The position numbers and the translations under genes were made by a program. A DNA stretch of 64,000 nucleotides, taken from Tetrahymena elliotti 4EA. Taxonomy: Eukaryota; Ciliophora; Oligohymenophorea; Hymenostomatida; Tetrahymenidae. Where the stretch lies: assembly GCA_000231825.2 (NCBI GenBank), contig JH720302.1:891258-955257 (forward strand), read 5' to 3'. Below are positions 1-12,036 of the stretch, piece by piece; positions within the stretch are counted from its first letter, which is position 1; each line of letters starts with the position of its first letter. A model generated the notes under the pieces. That model was not told where the DNA came from and ran no database searches. It saw only the letters and a list, made by a program, of their open reading frames with translations.

Positions 1-3000
1 AAAATCCTTTTAAATAGATACTAGTTCATAAAGCTATAAAGATATGCTTAAAATTAGACAGGAAAAGTAGAAAATAGTTAAGGAAGATGTTGAAAAGATC
101 AAAAAGGTTTTTCAAGAAAAAGATAACAAATAGAAATACAAAGGAGAGTTTGTAGAGTCTCTCTATTGTTTAGATTCAAACAATAAAACTAAACCTTAAG
201 AAGTGATTTATGATTTTTTCAGAAGACTTTCAGCTGGAAAAGAGCCAGGTGGCTATGTGATTTATTTTAGTGGTCAGATTACCTAAGGAATTGCTTGCTT
301 GCCTTTTTAAATAGGAAAAGAAGTTCATTTAATCACAGTTCAACAGATTTTGAAAATGTGGACAGATTATTTGAATGGATACAAATACTAAAAACAGCTA
401 CTTTTGATTATTGAATCGCCTCAATCAGCCCAATTTTTAGATGGAATTTATTAATGCAAAGATAGAGTTCATCACTATAATGTCAGTTTTTTAATTAGCG
501 AAAAAGAGAAAAGAACAACTTACGCATAAATTGTCAGCTATTTGAAGTAATATGAACAGTACTAAAAAGTTGTAAAATAGAGAATGAATTATGAAGATAT
601 AACTCCATCTAACTTTGAGTTTAAGTAGGATAAAGTTTGGAAAATCTAAGATTATGCAAACTGCTCTGGCTTTACTGCAGCATTATGTGAACATTTACTT
701 GATTCGCCACCGAAAAGAATAGAGGAACTATATTAATCAAAGAAAGAGTTTTACTTTAACAAGTACTTAATCTAACCAGCGTTTTATGGGTTTGCTATGA
801 AACATTACTTAGATTTCGGGTGGTACTTGGATATTAACTACTATAAGATATAATAGCAAAGCTCTATAAATTATTTTGGAATAAAAAGGAGTCATTTTAA
901 CTTGGAGATGGATGAAATTTCATAAGAATAATAATCAATCATTTTCAAATAGTTTAACTATTTTGGTTTAGTGAAGAACAAAAAAACAGATATTTTGATC
1001 TAAGACCCCAAACTAATAGAAAAATAGAAAAAGATTAAATAATAAAATGAATAGCAAGAAATGTAAAAAAAAGTGGGGCCTGTAATCTAAACCTAAGAAG
1101 AATACTCATTAGATTTGTAGATAATTGATGATTTAAATTTAATAAGGCATTGCAATGGGGTTTAAATTTATGAAAATGAAGAAAATAGCAATAATAAGGG
1201 AGTCTATTTAGGACAGTGGTTTAACAACAAGCAAAATGGTTTGGGGGTTGCAATCTATTCTAATGGAGACAGGTAAATTAAGTCATTGCAATATTTTATT
1301 TATTTATTTGTTCAAAACCCAATACTAATTTTCCACCTTTATCAACTTAATTAAAAAGAAATTGTATTTCTTTCTTTTTCAATTTCATCAAAACTTTTAT
1401 CAAATTGATCCTACAAAGTCTACAAATTATTTTTATTTATTTTTATTGATAATCAATATCTTCATCATACAAATGAAACTAATTATTATTTCCCATCTAC
1501 TACTGATAAATAAATAAATACGATTACAAATAATTAATTATTTTTTATTGATATCAAATCAAAATTTTGTACTTCTTTGAATATTTTAAAATTAATTAAA
1601 ATTTTTAAAATATTTATGCAAATAACCTAGTAGGGAGGTTATTATTTTATAATATTTAAGGATTATTTTTAAAAATAGAAATTTAATTGAAATAAATATA
1701 TTATTCTTTGAACTTTTTTTTAAAAAAACTCCCTCCCTCCTATCCTAATATGTATGATTTTTGATAGAAAATAACAATAACTTACTTTTTAAATATTTAA
1801 TTATTAGATTTTTAAATTTACAATTTTTTTGAAAAAATCTAGATATGAAGGAGAATTTTAAGATGGAAAATAAAATGGATTAGGTTACCTCTACAATCTT
1901 GGAAGAGGTACTATTTATTCTGGCTAATTTTATAACAATATGTTTTTTGGAACTGGTCAAATTATTTGGTATGAATAGAAAGGACTTTCTTGCTTCGTTG
2001 GAAATTTTAATGATAAAGATGCAACAGGATTTAGTTATGATTTTAAAGGTGATAAAGAAAAAAAGGTATTTGGTATTATTTCTGATAAGAAAACCTTCAC
2101 ACCAGATTATAAAGATCATGAATTAAATATGGATGTGCCTGAAGAAGAATAAATGTTTAGTATTAATAAGGATCCTAGTATTTATGATACAGATTATAAA
2201 GAAAACCGCATTGATACTAAATGCAATTTCAAGAAAGAATTTGAAGAATATCAAAAGAAGTAAGATGAATTTAAAAAGAAAGCTGAGGAAAATCTGAAAA
2301 TGCTAATATTTAAAAATATTCTACCTTCACAAGAACTTCCAAATTTATCGGAATCTAATGAGGGATAAGAAAATACTTCATAGCAAAATTAAATTATTTA
2401 AGACATTACTTTGCTACCTTAATATAATGAATTCAAAGAGGAAATGAATGACTTAAATCCTGATCTTAAGGAAGATTAAATAAAAGATGATGATGTGGAG
2501 TTTTTGCTTAAACATGCTGTTTGCAATGAAGAACTAAATGAAGAAGAGATTAAAGAAAAAGAAGAAAAAACCAAAGAAATTTTAGAATAAATAGACTTTG
2601 ATTTGCTTGATGATGAAATCATTTTTTAACAACCACAAACCTAAAATTAATAGATTGAGATTTAATAAAATATAGTTTAAGTAAGAAAGGAAGAAGAAGG
2701 AGAAGGATAGTAGCTTGAAATCTAAAAGCAAGAAGAGGAATCTAAGAATCAAAAAGAATCCTAATAAAATGAAAATGAAGGTAAAAAAGCTATTTCAGAA
2801 TAACAAAAATAACCATAATAGCAGGTAAAATAAAATGGTCTTTTATTAATACCTTTAGTTGCTATGAAAGAATATTATAAGAATCAAGGAATTGATCTTT
2901 TTGTTACAAATGAGAGTATTAAGCAAGACATTAAGCAATAATTTAAATAAACTATGCTTAATATAGGTCAAACTCAAAACAATTAATACAGAAAGGTAAA

Positions 3001-4132
3001 TATTTAAGATGACGACAAGGTAAATTTTAATTAAACGATTCTCAATGGTGAAGAAAAAGAAAAGTTTATCAAAAAATTCAAAAAAAATGCAGCAAAAGCT
3101 CATGGCTGCAAGCCTGAAGATATCGTCATATTTGGTCTTTCTAAAGGTTCTATTAATATTGAATACAAATTAAAGAATGATCTCTCAGTTTTTCTTAAGT
3201 CTGATGAATAAGCTATGGAATTTTTCAAAAATAAGTGTAATTACAAAGATGCCAAATTAAAGATGCACAACTTATTAGAGAAAGCAACACTTACTCCAGA
3301 AAACTGTGATCCCCTCTTCAATTATGATTGGAGTAAAGAACCAAAGGGTAAAATTTCTTATAGAGGATGGATAAACTATAAAAATATAGGAAAGAAGCGT
3401 TAGCATTATATTTTCCCAGCAGGGTGGAAAGGTTTTGGCTTAAACATTTCAAAATATCTTGATAAAGAATGGATTGGGTATGTTAATGGCAAACCGACAT
3501 ATAATTCTGAATTACAATGGGTTGTACTTTATCATGGTACAACGATATAAGGTCTAGAAGGAATAACCAAAACAGAATTTAAAGTAGGATCCTATCATAA
3601 GTATGGTGGCAAAAAATGTAGGATTACAGGTAAATTAATTGATAAGAGCTCTAGCTGTGTATATTTATCAGATGATGCAGATGAGGCTGCAAATTATTCA
3701 GTCCCCTTTGTAGTAAACGAAAAACCTTACAAAATGGTATTTTAATGCAGAGTAAACCCATAAGTTCTTAGAAGTCCAAAGGATAAACCCTCATATTACA
3801 TAGTTGAAGAAAGTGGTAAACCTGGAACAAATATTAGACCTTATCGTATACTTTTAAAAAAATTGAATGAATAAGAATACAAAGATTTCCTTGAAAGAGA
3901 AAATAAAAGTAAACAAAATAATTACAATCCAGATGAAGTATAATATGATTTGAAAAATCAATATAGAGAATTAGCTGAAGAAATAGATAATATAGAAAAT
4001 ATAAATCATCCTAATGCTGATTCTGGAAGTAAATCAAATGAAGATAGTGATTCACAAATTTAGAATAAAGAGAGTGGTGATGACAAAAATAAAAAAAATA
4101 GCGTTCCTAAGATTTAATTAAATAAATTTTGA
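1..4132 (+). CDS. Caspase-like / MORN / PARP-like ADP-ribosyltransferase multidomain protein (5' end outside window)
   Basis: Ciliate-code frame open from base 2; exons 1-1272 and 1843-4132, TGA stop at 4130. About 1186 residues are visible and the start lies upstream. The 570-nt intron splits a MORN repeat cleanly (NGD-R-YEGEF). Residues about 60-240 resemble a caspase fold: GGYVIYFSGQ, then QLLLIIESPQSAQF, then NCSGFTAALCEHL. The expected SGH histidine is Gln and no cysteine follows LLLII, so it is probably a pseudoprotease. Residues about 395-500 hold three or four MORN repeats (GVYLGQWFNNKQNGLG). An acidic, Gln-rich linker follows. The C-terminal part (about 930-1110) matches from memory a eukaryotic PARP-like family: WVVLYHGTT (ART histidine), VYLSDDADEAANYS, VFQCRVNP, then NIRPYRILLKK. 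The ART call is fairly sure by motif order; the caspase call is inference. The 3' end converges on alpha-SNAP, 325 bp away. Confidence 0.8.
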
Positions 4133-4457
4133 ATAAAAAAAACAAATTTTTATTTAAAAAATTTTTAAAATGATAATTCTAATTAATGAATAAAGTAGTC
4201 TAAATTTTGTCTGTAGTTTTGAAACAATGTGCAATTAATTAGTTAGTTTTACATTTAAATCAATAATGAAATGTTTAAAATGAAATAATTTTATCTATTT
4301 CTGAATATTTCATATTTATTATTTTCTTAAATTTATTAATTAAATTACTTTATAGAATTAATACACATTCTCGAATCACAATAAAATGATAGTATTGTTA
4401 TTTATATTTTTAAATTATTTATTTGTTTTTTATTTATGAATAAATGATTTATTCCTT
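4133..4457. other. Intergenic, convergent 3' ends
   Basis: AT-rich spacer between the stop codons of two convergent genes. No coding signal or RNA gene is visible; it presumably holds both polyadenylation regions. Confidence 0.7.
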
Positions 4458-5975
4458 TCAAAGACCTGCTTCCAAGTTATTTTCTTGTCCATTATCAAGA
4501 CCAAGACCTAAGGGATTAACTCCCTTTGTTAAATGTTCCTTAGCCTAATTGAGAACTCTCAATTACCATCTATCTAATGGGATGATTTAATTAAATTCAA
4601 AGCTAATTTAATATTTTTAATAAAATTTTATGAATTTTGTTTCAATATTAACAAATATTTTACCATTATTAAGAAAATTCTTCAATATTATTTGTTTCAA
4701 AACACTCTATCAATTTGTTGATTAATTTAGCTTATCTTGTGTTAGTGAAGGGGGGACAAACATTCATATAGTCTTCAATATGATTTTATGCACCAATATA
4801 ATCCTAAATAAATATAAAAATTATGTTAATTACATTTAAACTTTGATTTATTTGTATTTCTATTTAATACAGCTATGAAAAATAAAAGAGCCAATCAAAA
4901 AACAAATAAAATATAAAGGCTTGCTTACTCCGGTTGCCAAGGAAAGAAGCAAACTCTTGAAGAATATATTTCCAGCAATTCCTTGAGTCAATTTATTTTC
5001 ACTATATTTCTTACCTACCTCTTCATAAGCCTTTTAAGTTTTATGATGAAAGAATTAAAGCAAAAAAACTAAATTTAAAAATATATTTTAAGATTTTACA
5101 ATAATAGCTTAGTTATAAGTAGCTGGTTCTTCACTCTAAAAATCAGCAACTTTGATCTTCATATTTAAGAAATCAGATTATGAATTGGTTTCTAATGAGA
5201 AAATCTTTGATGCTTCTTGATAAGAGGCCATAGCATTTTCCATTTCTCCTTCTTACTCGTAAATTTCAGCAATTTATTTTTAAATTTTACCTGCCTTTTT
5301 TAAAAATACAATATTTTTTAGAATTATTTGCATTTAATCTATTTTATGAATATCTAATCTTATTTGTTTCATAAACATTATGCTTGAATTATTAAAACAA
5401 ATTTCACAAATTCATAATAAGTAGAATATTTACTGTTCCCTATCTATCTTAATGTTGATAGAATTCAACTGCTTTTTTCAATAATACTATGCATTCTTTT
5501 ATTAAAAACAAAATAAATCTGTAAGCTTATTTTCAAAAATCGAGCAGAATATAATACCATGCTTATCAGTACGCTTTTTCATATTTGCAGCTTCTTAATA
5601 ATATTCACCAACACTAGTACCATCACTTGCTTCTTCGCATCTTGCACACTTAATATAAGCTTCAGCAGCTTCATCCCCTAAATATTAAAATGAAATATTT
5701 GTTATTCACTATTACCTTAAATTCCAAAATATCTCTATTAATAACTTACACATATCTGATAATTTGAACTTAGCTGCAGCTGCCTTATAACAGTCTAAAG
5801 CTTGTTCAGCTCTTTCACCCTTACTTGAGAATATACCAGAAAAAAAACCTCCTATTTCAAACATCATTCAAAAAGATTAAAATTTCCATTTTGATGATCC
5901 AAAAAAAATACCCTTAAGTTTCTTATCTCCTTTTTTCATTAATTCTTAAGCTTCAGCAGCATACTTTTGACTCAT
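4458..5975 (-). CDS. Alpha-SNAP (soluble NSF attachment protein)
   Basis: Adaptor that recruits the ATPase NSF to SNARE complexes for disassembly after membrane fusion; a cytosolic TPR-like helical protein. Eight exons on the minus strand: 5975-5912, 5851-5750, 5677-5558, 5495-5434, 5294-5100, 5030-4929, 4803-4664, 4602-4458, with TGA at 4460-4458. They join to 309 aa (human 295 aa). Recognised by order of family segments: KGGFFSGIFSS near the N terminus (human FFSGLFGG, the membrane-touching loop), EQALDCYKAAAAKFKL, QIAEIYEQEGEMENAMASYQ, AYEEVG, IEDYMNVCPPFTNTRQAKLI, and the C-terminal PLDRWQLRVLNQAKEHL (human SRLDQWLTTMLLRIKK), which stimulates NSF. The start is the only ATG before the first conserved helix. 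All introns are 60-140 nt. The gene looks intact. Confidence 0.95.
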
Positions 5976-7017
5976 TTTTACTTTTTAGTTTTTTCTTAAC
6001 TTTCTTTTTCTTTTTTTCTTTGGAGGATTTGAAATTTGTTGTAATTGAATTTTGTTAAAATTTTAGAAATAATAACTTTTATTATTGATTGATTGTTTGA
6101 TTAACTAAATAATTTATGTCATAAGCTTCACCTTTTGTTATCAGTATCGCTTATATTAACAAAAAATAGTAAATATAGATAAAAAATTAACTCTCAATTA
6201 AAAAAAAAGCAAATAGTAAATAATAGGTGAGAAATTTAATTAACCAAACCAGATATTACAATATTCAAAAATAGATCAATCAACATATAGTGTAAATCAA
6301 ATATACTTTTAGTTTGTATTTCTATCTTTCCTCATATAATAGACTGTTTTTTATAAATATTATTGTATAGCTCCATTAATTATCTCATTCTGATATGATT
6401 TAATTTGAAACTCAGTCAATTATTAAAACATTTATTTTGCTTAAATCATCAAATTTATTAATTTTTACTTCCCTAAAAGTGTGTTCTTAAGACATATTAG
6501 AATTTAATACCTCATATTTTAGAATATATTGATATTTCCATTTTCGAACTCAGTAAATTCATCAAAACAATTCATAAAAAAACAAAAGAATAGTTCTGAA
6601 TTCATATTTGATTTTTTTTTTCATTCCTTTAGAGTTAGTAAACAAACTTCATAATATATTTGTAAAATGAGTAAATATTTTATGTGATTTCAAAGAATAA
6701 TTAGATTTAAATTAGGAATAATAAATCTTTCAATAATTAATCAAATTTATTTAAATATTCTAATAGAAAGACTTTTTAATAAAATTGTAAACTTTTTGAA
6801 TGATTTTATTTGGATAAAACGAATGTAATTATTTTAGGATCATAATAATATTTTAGTTGAATAATAAAAATAAAGATAACTTCGTTTAGATTGAAAAGAT
6901 AAAAAATATGTTTGAAAAACTCTATATGATTATAATTATAAAATAAAATTATTTATATACAAATTAGTTTAGTTAGAAATTTATAAATAAGCAGATGACA
7001 GTTATTTAGATAACTAT
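5976..7017. other. Intergenic, AT-rich
   Basis: Lies between the start of alpha-SNAP and the stop of the methyltransferase gene, both on the minus strand. A T-rich tract just above 5975 reads as an A-rich leader on the gene strand. No further gene seen. Confidence 0.6.
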
Positions 7018-8108
7018 TCAGATTCTTTCAAAAACACAAGTCCACTTTTTACCACCATTACGAGTGACCTTTTGTCCTTCTTCAGTAGAATCTTAAATTA
7101 ATTAAACACAAATATCTCCTACAAGCTCTTCTTCAGATAATCTTCTAAACATTCTATGCTTAGCGAGATGCTCTTCTTACCAATTATGAAGATCTTCAAC
7201 ATCAGTAATACAATAAATTCTACCCTTGGGCTTGAGCAAGAAAGCATATTCTGAAAGGAAACCTGTGTTAATAATTCTTCTTCTGTGGTTAGATTTCTTG
7301 AAATGGGGATCAGCAAAACAGAAAAACATTTTTTCAATACTACCTTTTCTGAAGTACTATACTATATGTCTATTTATTTATTTAAAAATTATTAGTCATC
7401 CATATAAATTTAAGTTGATATATATGTGTTTTATTATGAAAAAAGAATGAAATTGCTAAATAATTAACATTGATCATTAATCAATCATCATAGCAAACGA
7501 GACACTTTAGTTCTATTTTATTTTGTCAAGTTAGAACTTTTAAAAATTGTATTTGATTATTACCTCATGGCATTTGTTCTGATACATGCAGCATTGTTGT
7601 ACTTGTGATCAGGACTTTCAATACGAAGAGCCCTAATTTTTTCAGATACGAAATTAACAAGCTTATCTCTAATTTCAAGACCAAGAACAAGTTTTTCAGG
7701 GAAGTTTTTGGCTAAATTAAATACTAATCCACCAAATCCACATCCAATATCAAGAAAAACTGGTTAAGGACCATTCAATCCATTATAAAGGGGATTAACT
7801 TCATCATCATAGGTTTGGGGATGCTCGTTGGTGTTGCAAAATACTTTTTAATTTTCATCTTCTGTTCCATCAAAGAATTTAGGATAGTGAATTTTCCAAT
7901 TTACATAATCGGGATTCAAAGGATAGGGGAAAGGAGTATCATTTAAAGGATTAATATGTGCACGCATTCTATATTCACCTCTTTTAGGCATTAATCTTTG
8001 CTTTTTCTATATTGTTGATGATTATTCAAGTTCAGAGTGGTCAGGTTTTTCATTATCCTCTTCCTCAACGTGATTGTTATTATTTTTTGTAATGCTTTCC
8101 TATTCCAT
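7018..8108 (-). CDS. tRNA (guanine-N(7)-)-methyltransferase catalytic subunit (METTL1/TRMB family)
   Basis: SAM-dependent enzyme that makes m7G46 in the variable loop of tRNAs, normally with a WD-repeat partner (WDR4/Trm82). Exons 8108-7564 and 7369-7018 with a 194-nt intron; TGA at 7020. 298 aa (human METTL1 276). Visible motifs: the SAM-binding FLDIGCGFGGLVFNLA around residues 110-125, the acidic GLEIRDK strand end, the NNAACIRTNAMRH segment, MFFCFADPHFKKSNHRRRI (human FPDPHFKRTKHKWRI), LKPKGRIYCITDVEDLHNW, and the C-terminal STEEGQKVTRNGGKKW that closes the active site. Human FPD is FAD here, a mild deviation next to the catalytic Asp. The N-terminal 40 residues are charged and Gln-rich, as in other eukaryotes. 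The start is the first ATG in frame. Divergently placed from the N/Q-rich gene at 9967. Confidence 0.95.
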
Positions 8109-9966
8109 TTTATACAATCTTTATACTTTGTCTTTGCTTTAAAACTAACTATATCCTCTATAATAAAAATAAATAATTATTTAATTTTTATCTTTTTAGT
8201 CCTCAAACATATTCTATAAATATCTTATCTAACACAATCAATAAAATTAATTCCACTTCACATAAAAATGTTTTTGCAAAGAAAAATTTTTGGTAATTTA
8301 AAGCTGATCACATAAATAATTATAAAAAAATACCATTAATTACATTTAAATTTTTTTTTAATTCTAAATAAATATTTATTAGGAAGTAAAGCAATGCTTT
8401 ATAAAGTTAAAAAAAAAAAATTGAAAGCTAACAAATATTTAAAATTAGCTTCAAAATAAAATGTTTAAAAAAAATCTTCATATTTTGAAGAATTTGTAAA
8501 TTTAATTATAAAATAACAATAAACAATACAAATTATGAATAATTCTTTTGGGAATTTAATTATAAATTAACTTCATAGGTCATACTTAATTAAATCATAT
8601 TTATTTATATTTTATTTTTGTAGTTATTTTTAATTAAATTTCAATATTAGAAATTGTAAAGAATAATTTCATCTTCTAAACTCATTTTTTAATTTTTAAA
8701 TGATTAAAAGATTTCATAGAAAATAAAAATGCTTTTATTTTAAAATGGTATTGGTATTTTAAATATTTAATCAAAATAGAAATTTCAGTGAATAATAAAT
8801 TAAAATTTGTAACAAATTTATATGGAGAAAAAATAAATGATGTTATTTATTTTTATCTTAATATTAAATATGACATTTTGTAGAAATTCCAAAAACAAAA
8901 AAATTTTACTTATAATTCAAAAAATTAAGTAAAATTTCATTTTAAAATTAAATAAAATGGCTTATTAAATTGTTTTTGAGAGAAATAAACAAATTATAAG
9001 GTATTGTAATATAAATTTAAGATTAAATTTAAAGATAATAAATTTGTTTTGGAAAGACTTTTTATCTTACACTAGAAAAGAAAATCCATAGTTACAAATA
9101 AAAAATATGAAAAATTAAATAAAAAAGTTTCTTAATTTTTAATCTATGTGCTTAGTGTTATTAATTAAATGTAAGAATTTTTTAGTATTTTGTTAAAAAT
9201 ATTAACGAATATATATATGTTTTCTCTCTAGCACATGAACAAGAAGTATTAATTTATTTCAAAAGCAATTAGAAGATTCACTGCTTCAAAGTAGAGTTTT
9301 TTGTAAACATTTAAAAAACTAGTTGTTTAAAAAATAAAATAAGAATAAATGAGATAATTAATTAATTTGTGCTTATTATAGATAAGCAAAATTTTGCGGA
9401 AGGAAGTCATTCAACTGGTGAAAAAGTAAATAATTGGCCAATAAAAAATAATAAGAATTGATAATAAAAAATAACAAGATTTTTATTAATATTTAATTTT
9501 TATTTCTTAAAAATTAAAGTTATTAAATATTTAATTGTTTATAATTCTTTAAGCATAACAAACAAACAACTAATTTATTGAAAGAACAATTCATTGCTTT
9601 ATCAAACAAAATCAAAGCAAAACAGAAGAGATAAAACAATCATACCATAAAAAATCAAAAATAACACAAACAAAAGATAGATAAGCTATTATATAGGCTT
9701 CAACATAGCAATATTAAATAGAATATACTATTCAAAATAACATTTATATAAGCAACACACTAAGTTTAGGATTAGATAGAAAACACATAGCAGCAGCTCC
9801 ATTTTTAACACTTAAATTAATTAAATAGATTTACTTTGTACCTAATAGGAGAACTAATTAAAAAAAAAAATTCTTTGAAGAAATTCATTTTATTTAACAA
9901 AAGCAAAAGAAAAGCCAAATTAAATTAAAACATATTAAAGATTTAAGTTAATTATTTTTGTGAAAA
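8109..9966. other. Long divergent intergenic region
   Basis: About 1.9 kb of very AT-rich sequence between two divergently transcribed genes, so it must contain both promoters. No conserved promoter element can be named. From about 9,540 to 9,960 the plus strand turns A-rich and T-poor (repeated aaacaa/aaatca words), typical of a ciliate 5' leader for the gene at 9967. Confidence 0.6.
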
Positions 9967-12036
9967 ATGTTTTCTCCTACAAAAAGAGCCTAGTATACAG
10001 ATTAAATGATAAATAATATGGAAAGAATGGCTAATAAGCCACATAGAAAAATGTTTATTTAAGAATTTGCAGAAACAAATAAAATTGGTGATCCTCTCTT
10101 TCGTATTGACTAATAAGATTTGAAGTGGAAGGATAAAAGAAATTAATTTTAAGCAAGATAAGAGTCCTATATTAGATAGTTTTCTCCTTAAAAACGCTCC
10201 AAATCCTAATTATAATATGATAATTAGCTCTCGGATTTTGTATCTCCTATTGACAGGGATTATCACCGCAGTAACAGAGATGTACACAATCTCCCTAAAA
10301 AGAAAATAGTCAGAGATAGACTTAATGAGAGTTGTTAAAATATTTTTGCACCTTCTTCTTCTTAAAATCTTAAAAGCAATCTAAATAGCAATACTAAAAA
10401 TAACAATCTTAATCTTAGTGTGCAATTTTGGAATAAACCAATGCGAAGTGCTTCCCACATTCGTAACCGTTCAAGCTCAATTATGGTTGACTCATTTTGC
10501 TAAGACAAAGATGTTTCACCTAGAGAAGAGTATAACAGAACAAGTTAATCTTAGATGAGTGTAAATCCTAATTATGCGCAAAGATATAAGAATACAAATA
10601 TCATTTTAGGAGTAAACGATTCATCACCACAACCAAATGAAAAAGGAATTAGAACTTATCATGACCAGTTTGCAGTGGAAACAAATATTTTACATTTAAC
10701 AAATAAAACAAGTGCAACAGGTTTTACTCATAATATCAGCTACTAAATCAACGACAGATCAAGAGAAAATTCTCAAACGAATGCTCGTGTTTTTAATTTA
10801 GGAAGCGAAAAAACTCCTAGTTTCCATAATAAAGGTATTAAAACATTTTTCCAAACACCATCTGAAGGAGCAAAAGGTCTTCCAAATCCTGTAACAGGAA
10901 GCAACATGAAGAAAGAGAAACCAATCGGCATTCGTATAATCAACACTTCTTCTAAAAAGTAAAACTTGTTTGACTCAATTTACAATTCAACAAATGAATT
11001 CTCACCAGAAAAAAATTAAGGAATAAAATGCAAACTAAACACAAATCAAAAAAAGAGTAACCCAATTGTTATGTTTGATCCTTCCGACCCTAATCAACAG
11101 CAATCCGTTTCAGCTAGAATCGGTAAAAAGACTTACCCATGTCAAAAATCTCCAAGTCCAGTAAAATTTCTCATTTAATAATCATAGCTTTAAGAAACTC
11201 CAAATAAAGGGAATGCTGAAACCTTGAATAATTCTGCAATAATGAATAATAATTCTACCAATGGTAATAATAATTTTAGCAATAACCCTATAACAAACTC
11301 GAATAACAAAAACAATCTTTCTAACACTCCTAATTAAAATCAACAAAGCTTATTGACTCACAATTAAGACAATGAGATAAATCATAATAATGGATAACAA
11401 AGAATGCATAGAAAATTAGTTGATGCATATCCTAAGGTAAATTAGCCATCTCAATTCAATTATTTGGCATATTTGAATTCCTCTTCATACCAAGAAAAGT
11501 ACAAAGACAGTTAAGAAAAAAATTCAAAAGGCGGGTTTGGAGTACGTAACAAGAGTCCAAATATGAAAGAGATAATGTACTCTGAGTCATCTCTTAAGGG
11601 TAATACATTGCAAAGCACTAATAAGCACAATCAAAGTACAAATAATCAACAAATTCAACACAATTAAAATAGCTCGGTCATGCTATCGTAACAAAAGGAA
11701 GAAAATAATGAATCAGTAATGCTAACAAATAGAAATTAATCAATTCAATAGCAAGAAAATATCAGTAGCACACCAGTGAGAAGATCTTCCTAAAAATCAG
11801 TGTAATTGTCTTAATAATAAAACCAGTCTTAGTAATAGCAGAATCAAATGCATTCTAGCTCATAAATGTCATCAACTTAAAAAAGCTCAAGAAAATACTT
11901 CCCTGATAAAACAATGAGTATGCAACAATCTCAAAATCTAAACCTTTCTTAAGTTAAATAAGCTGTGAAAATGGGAGAAATTTAGGGTGTGAAAAAAATA
12001 TATGACTTTGAAAGCTTCAAAAATAAATACAGATGA
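9967..12036 (+). CDS. Asn/Gln/Ser-rich protein of unknown function
   Basis: Single exon, 689 aa in ciliate code, ATG 9967 to TGA 12034. I do not recognise the family. The first 60 residues are basic and look folded or helical (MANKPHRKMFIQEFAE, FRIDQQDLKWKDKR). The rest is low complexity, rich in Asn, Ser and Gln, with SPxx and RSxS motifs suited to phosphorylation (SPTKRAQ, SPIDRDY, SPVKFLIQQ). There is no signal peptide or membrane segment. The last 40 residues again look ordered (KMGEIQGVKKIYDFESF). GC content rises sharply over the coding part compared with flanks, and TAA/TAG codons are spread throughout with no TGA for 689 codons, which supports a real gene. It could be a cytoskeletal or RNA-granule protein, but nothing in the sequence decides that. 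Confidence 0.85.
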
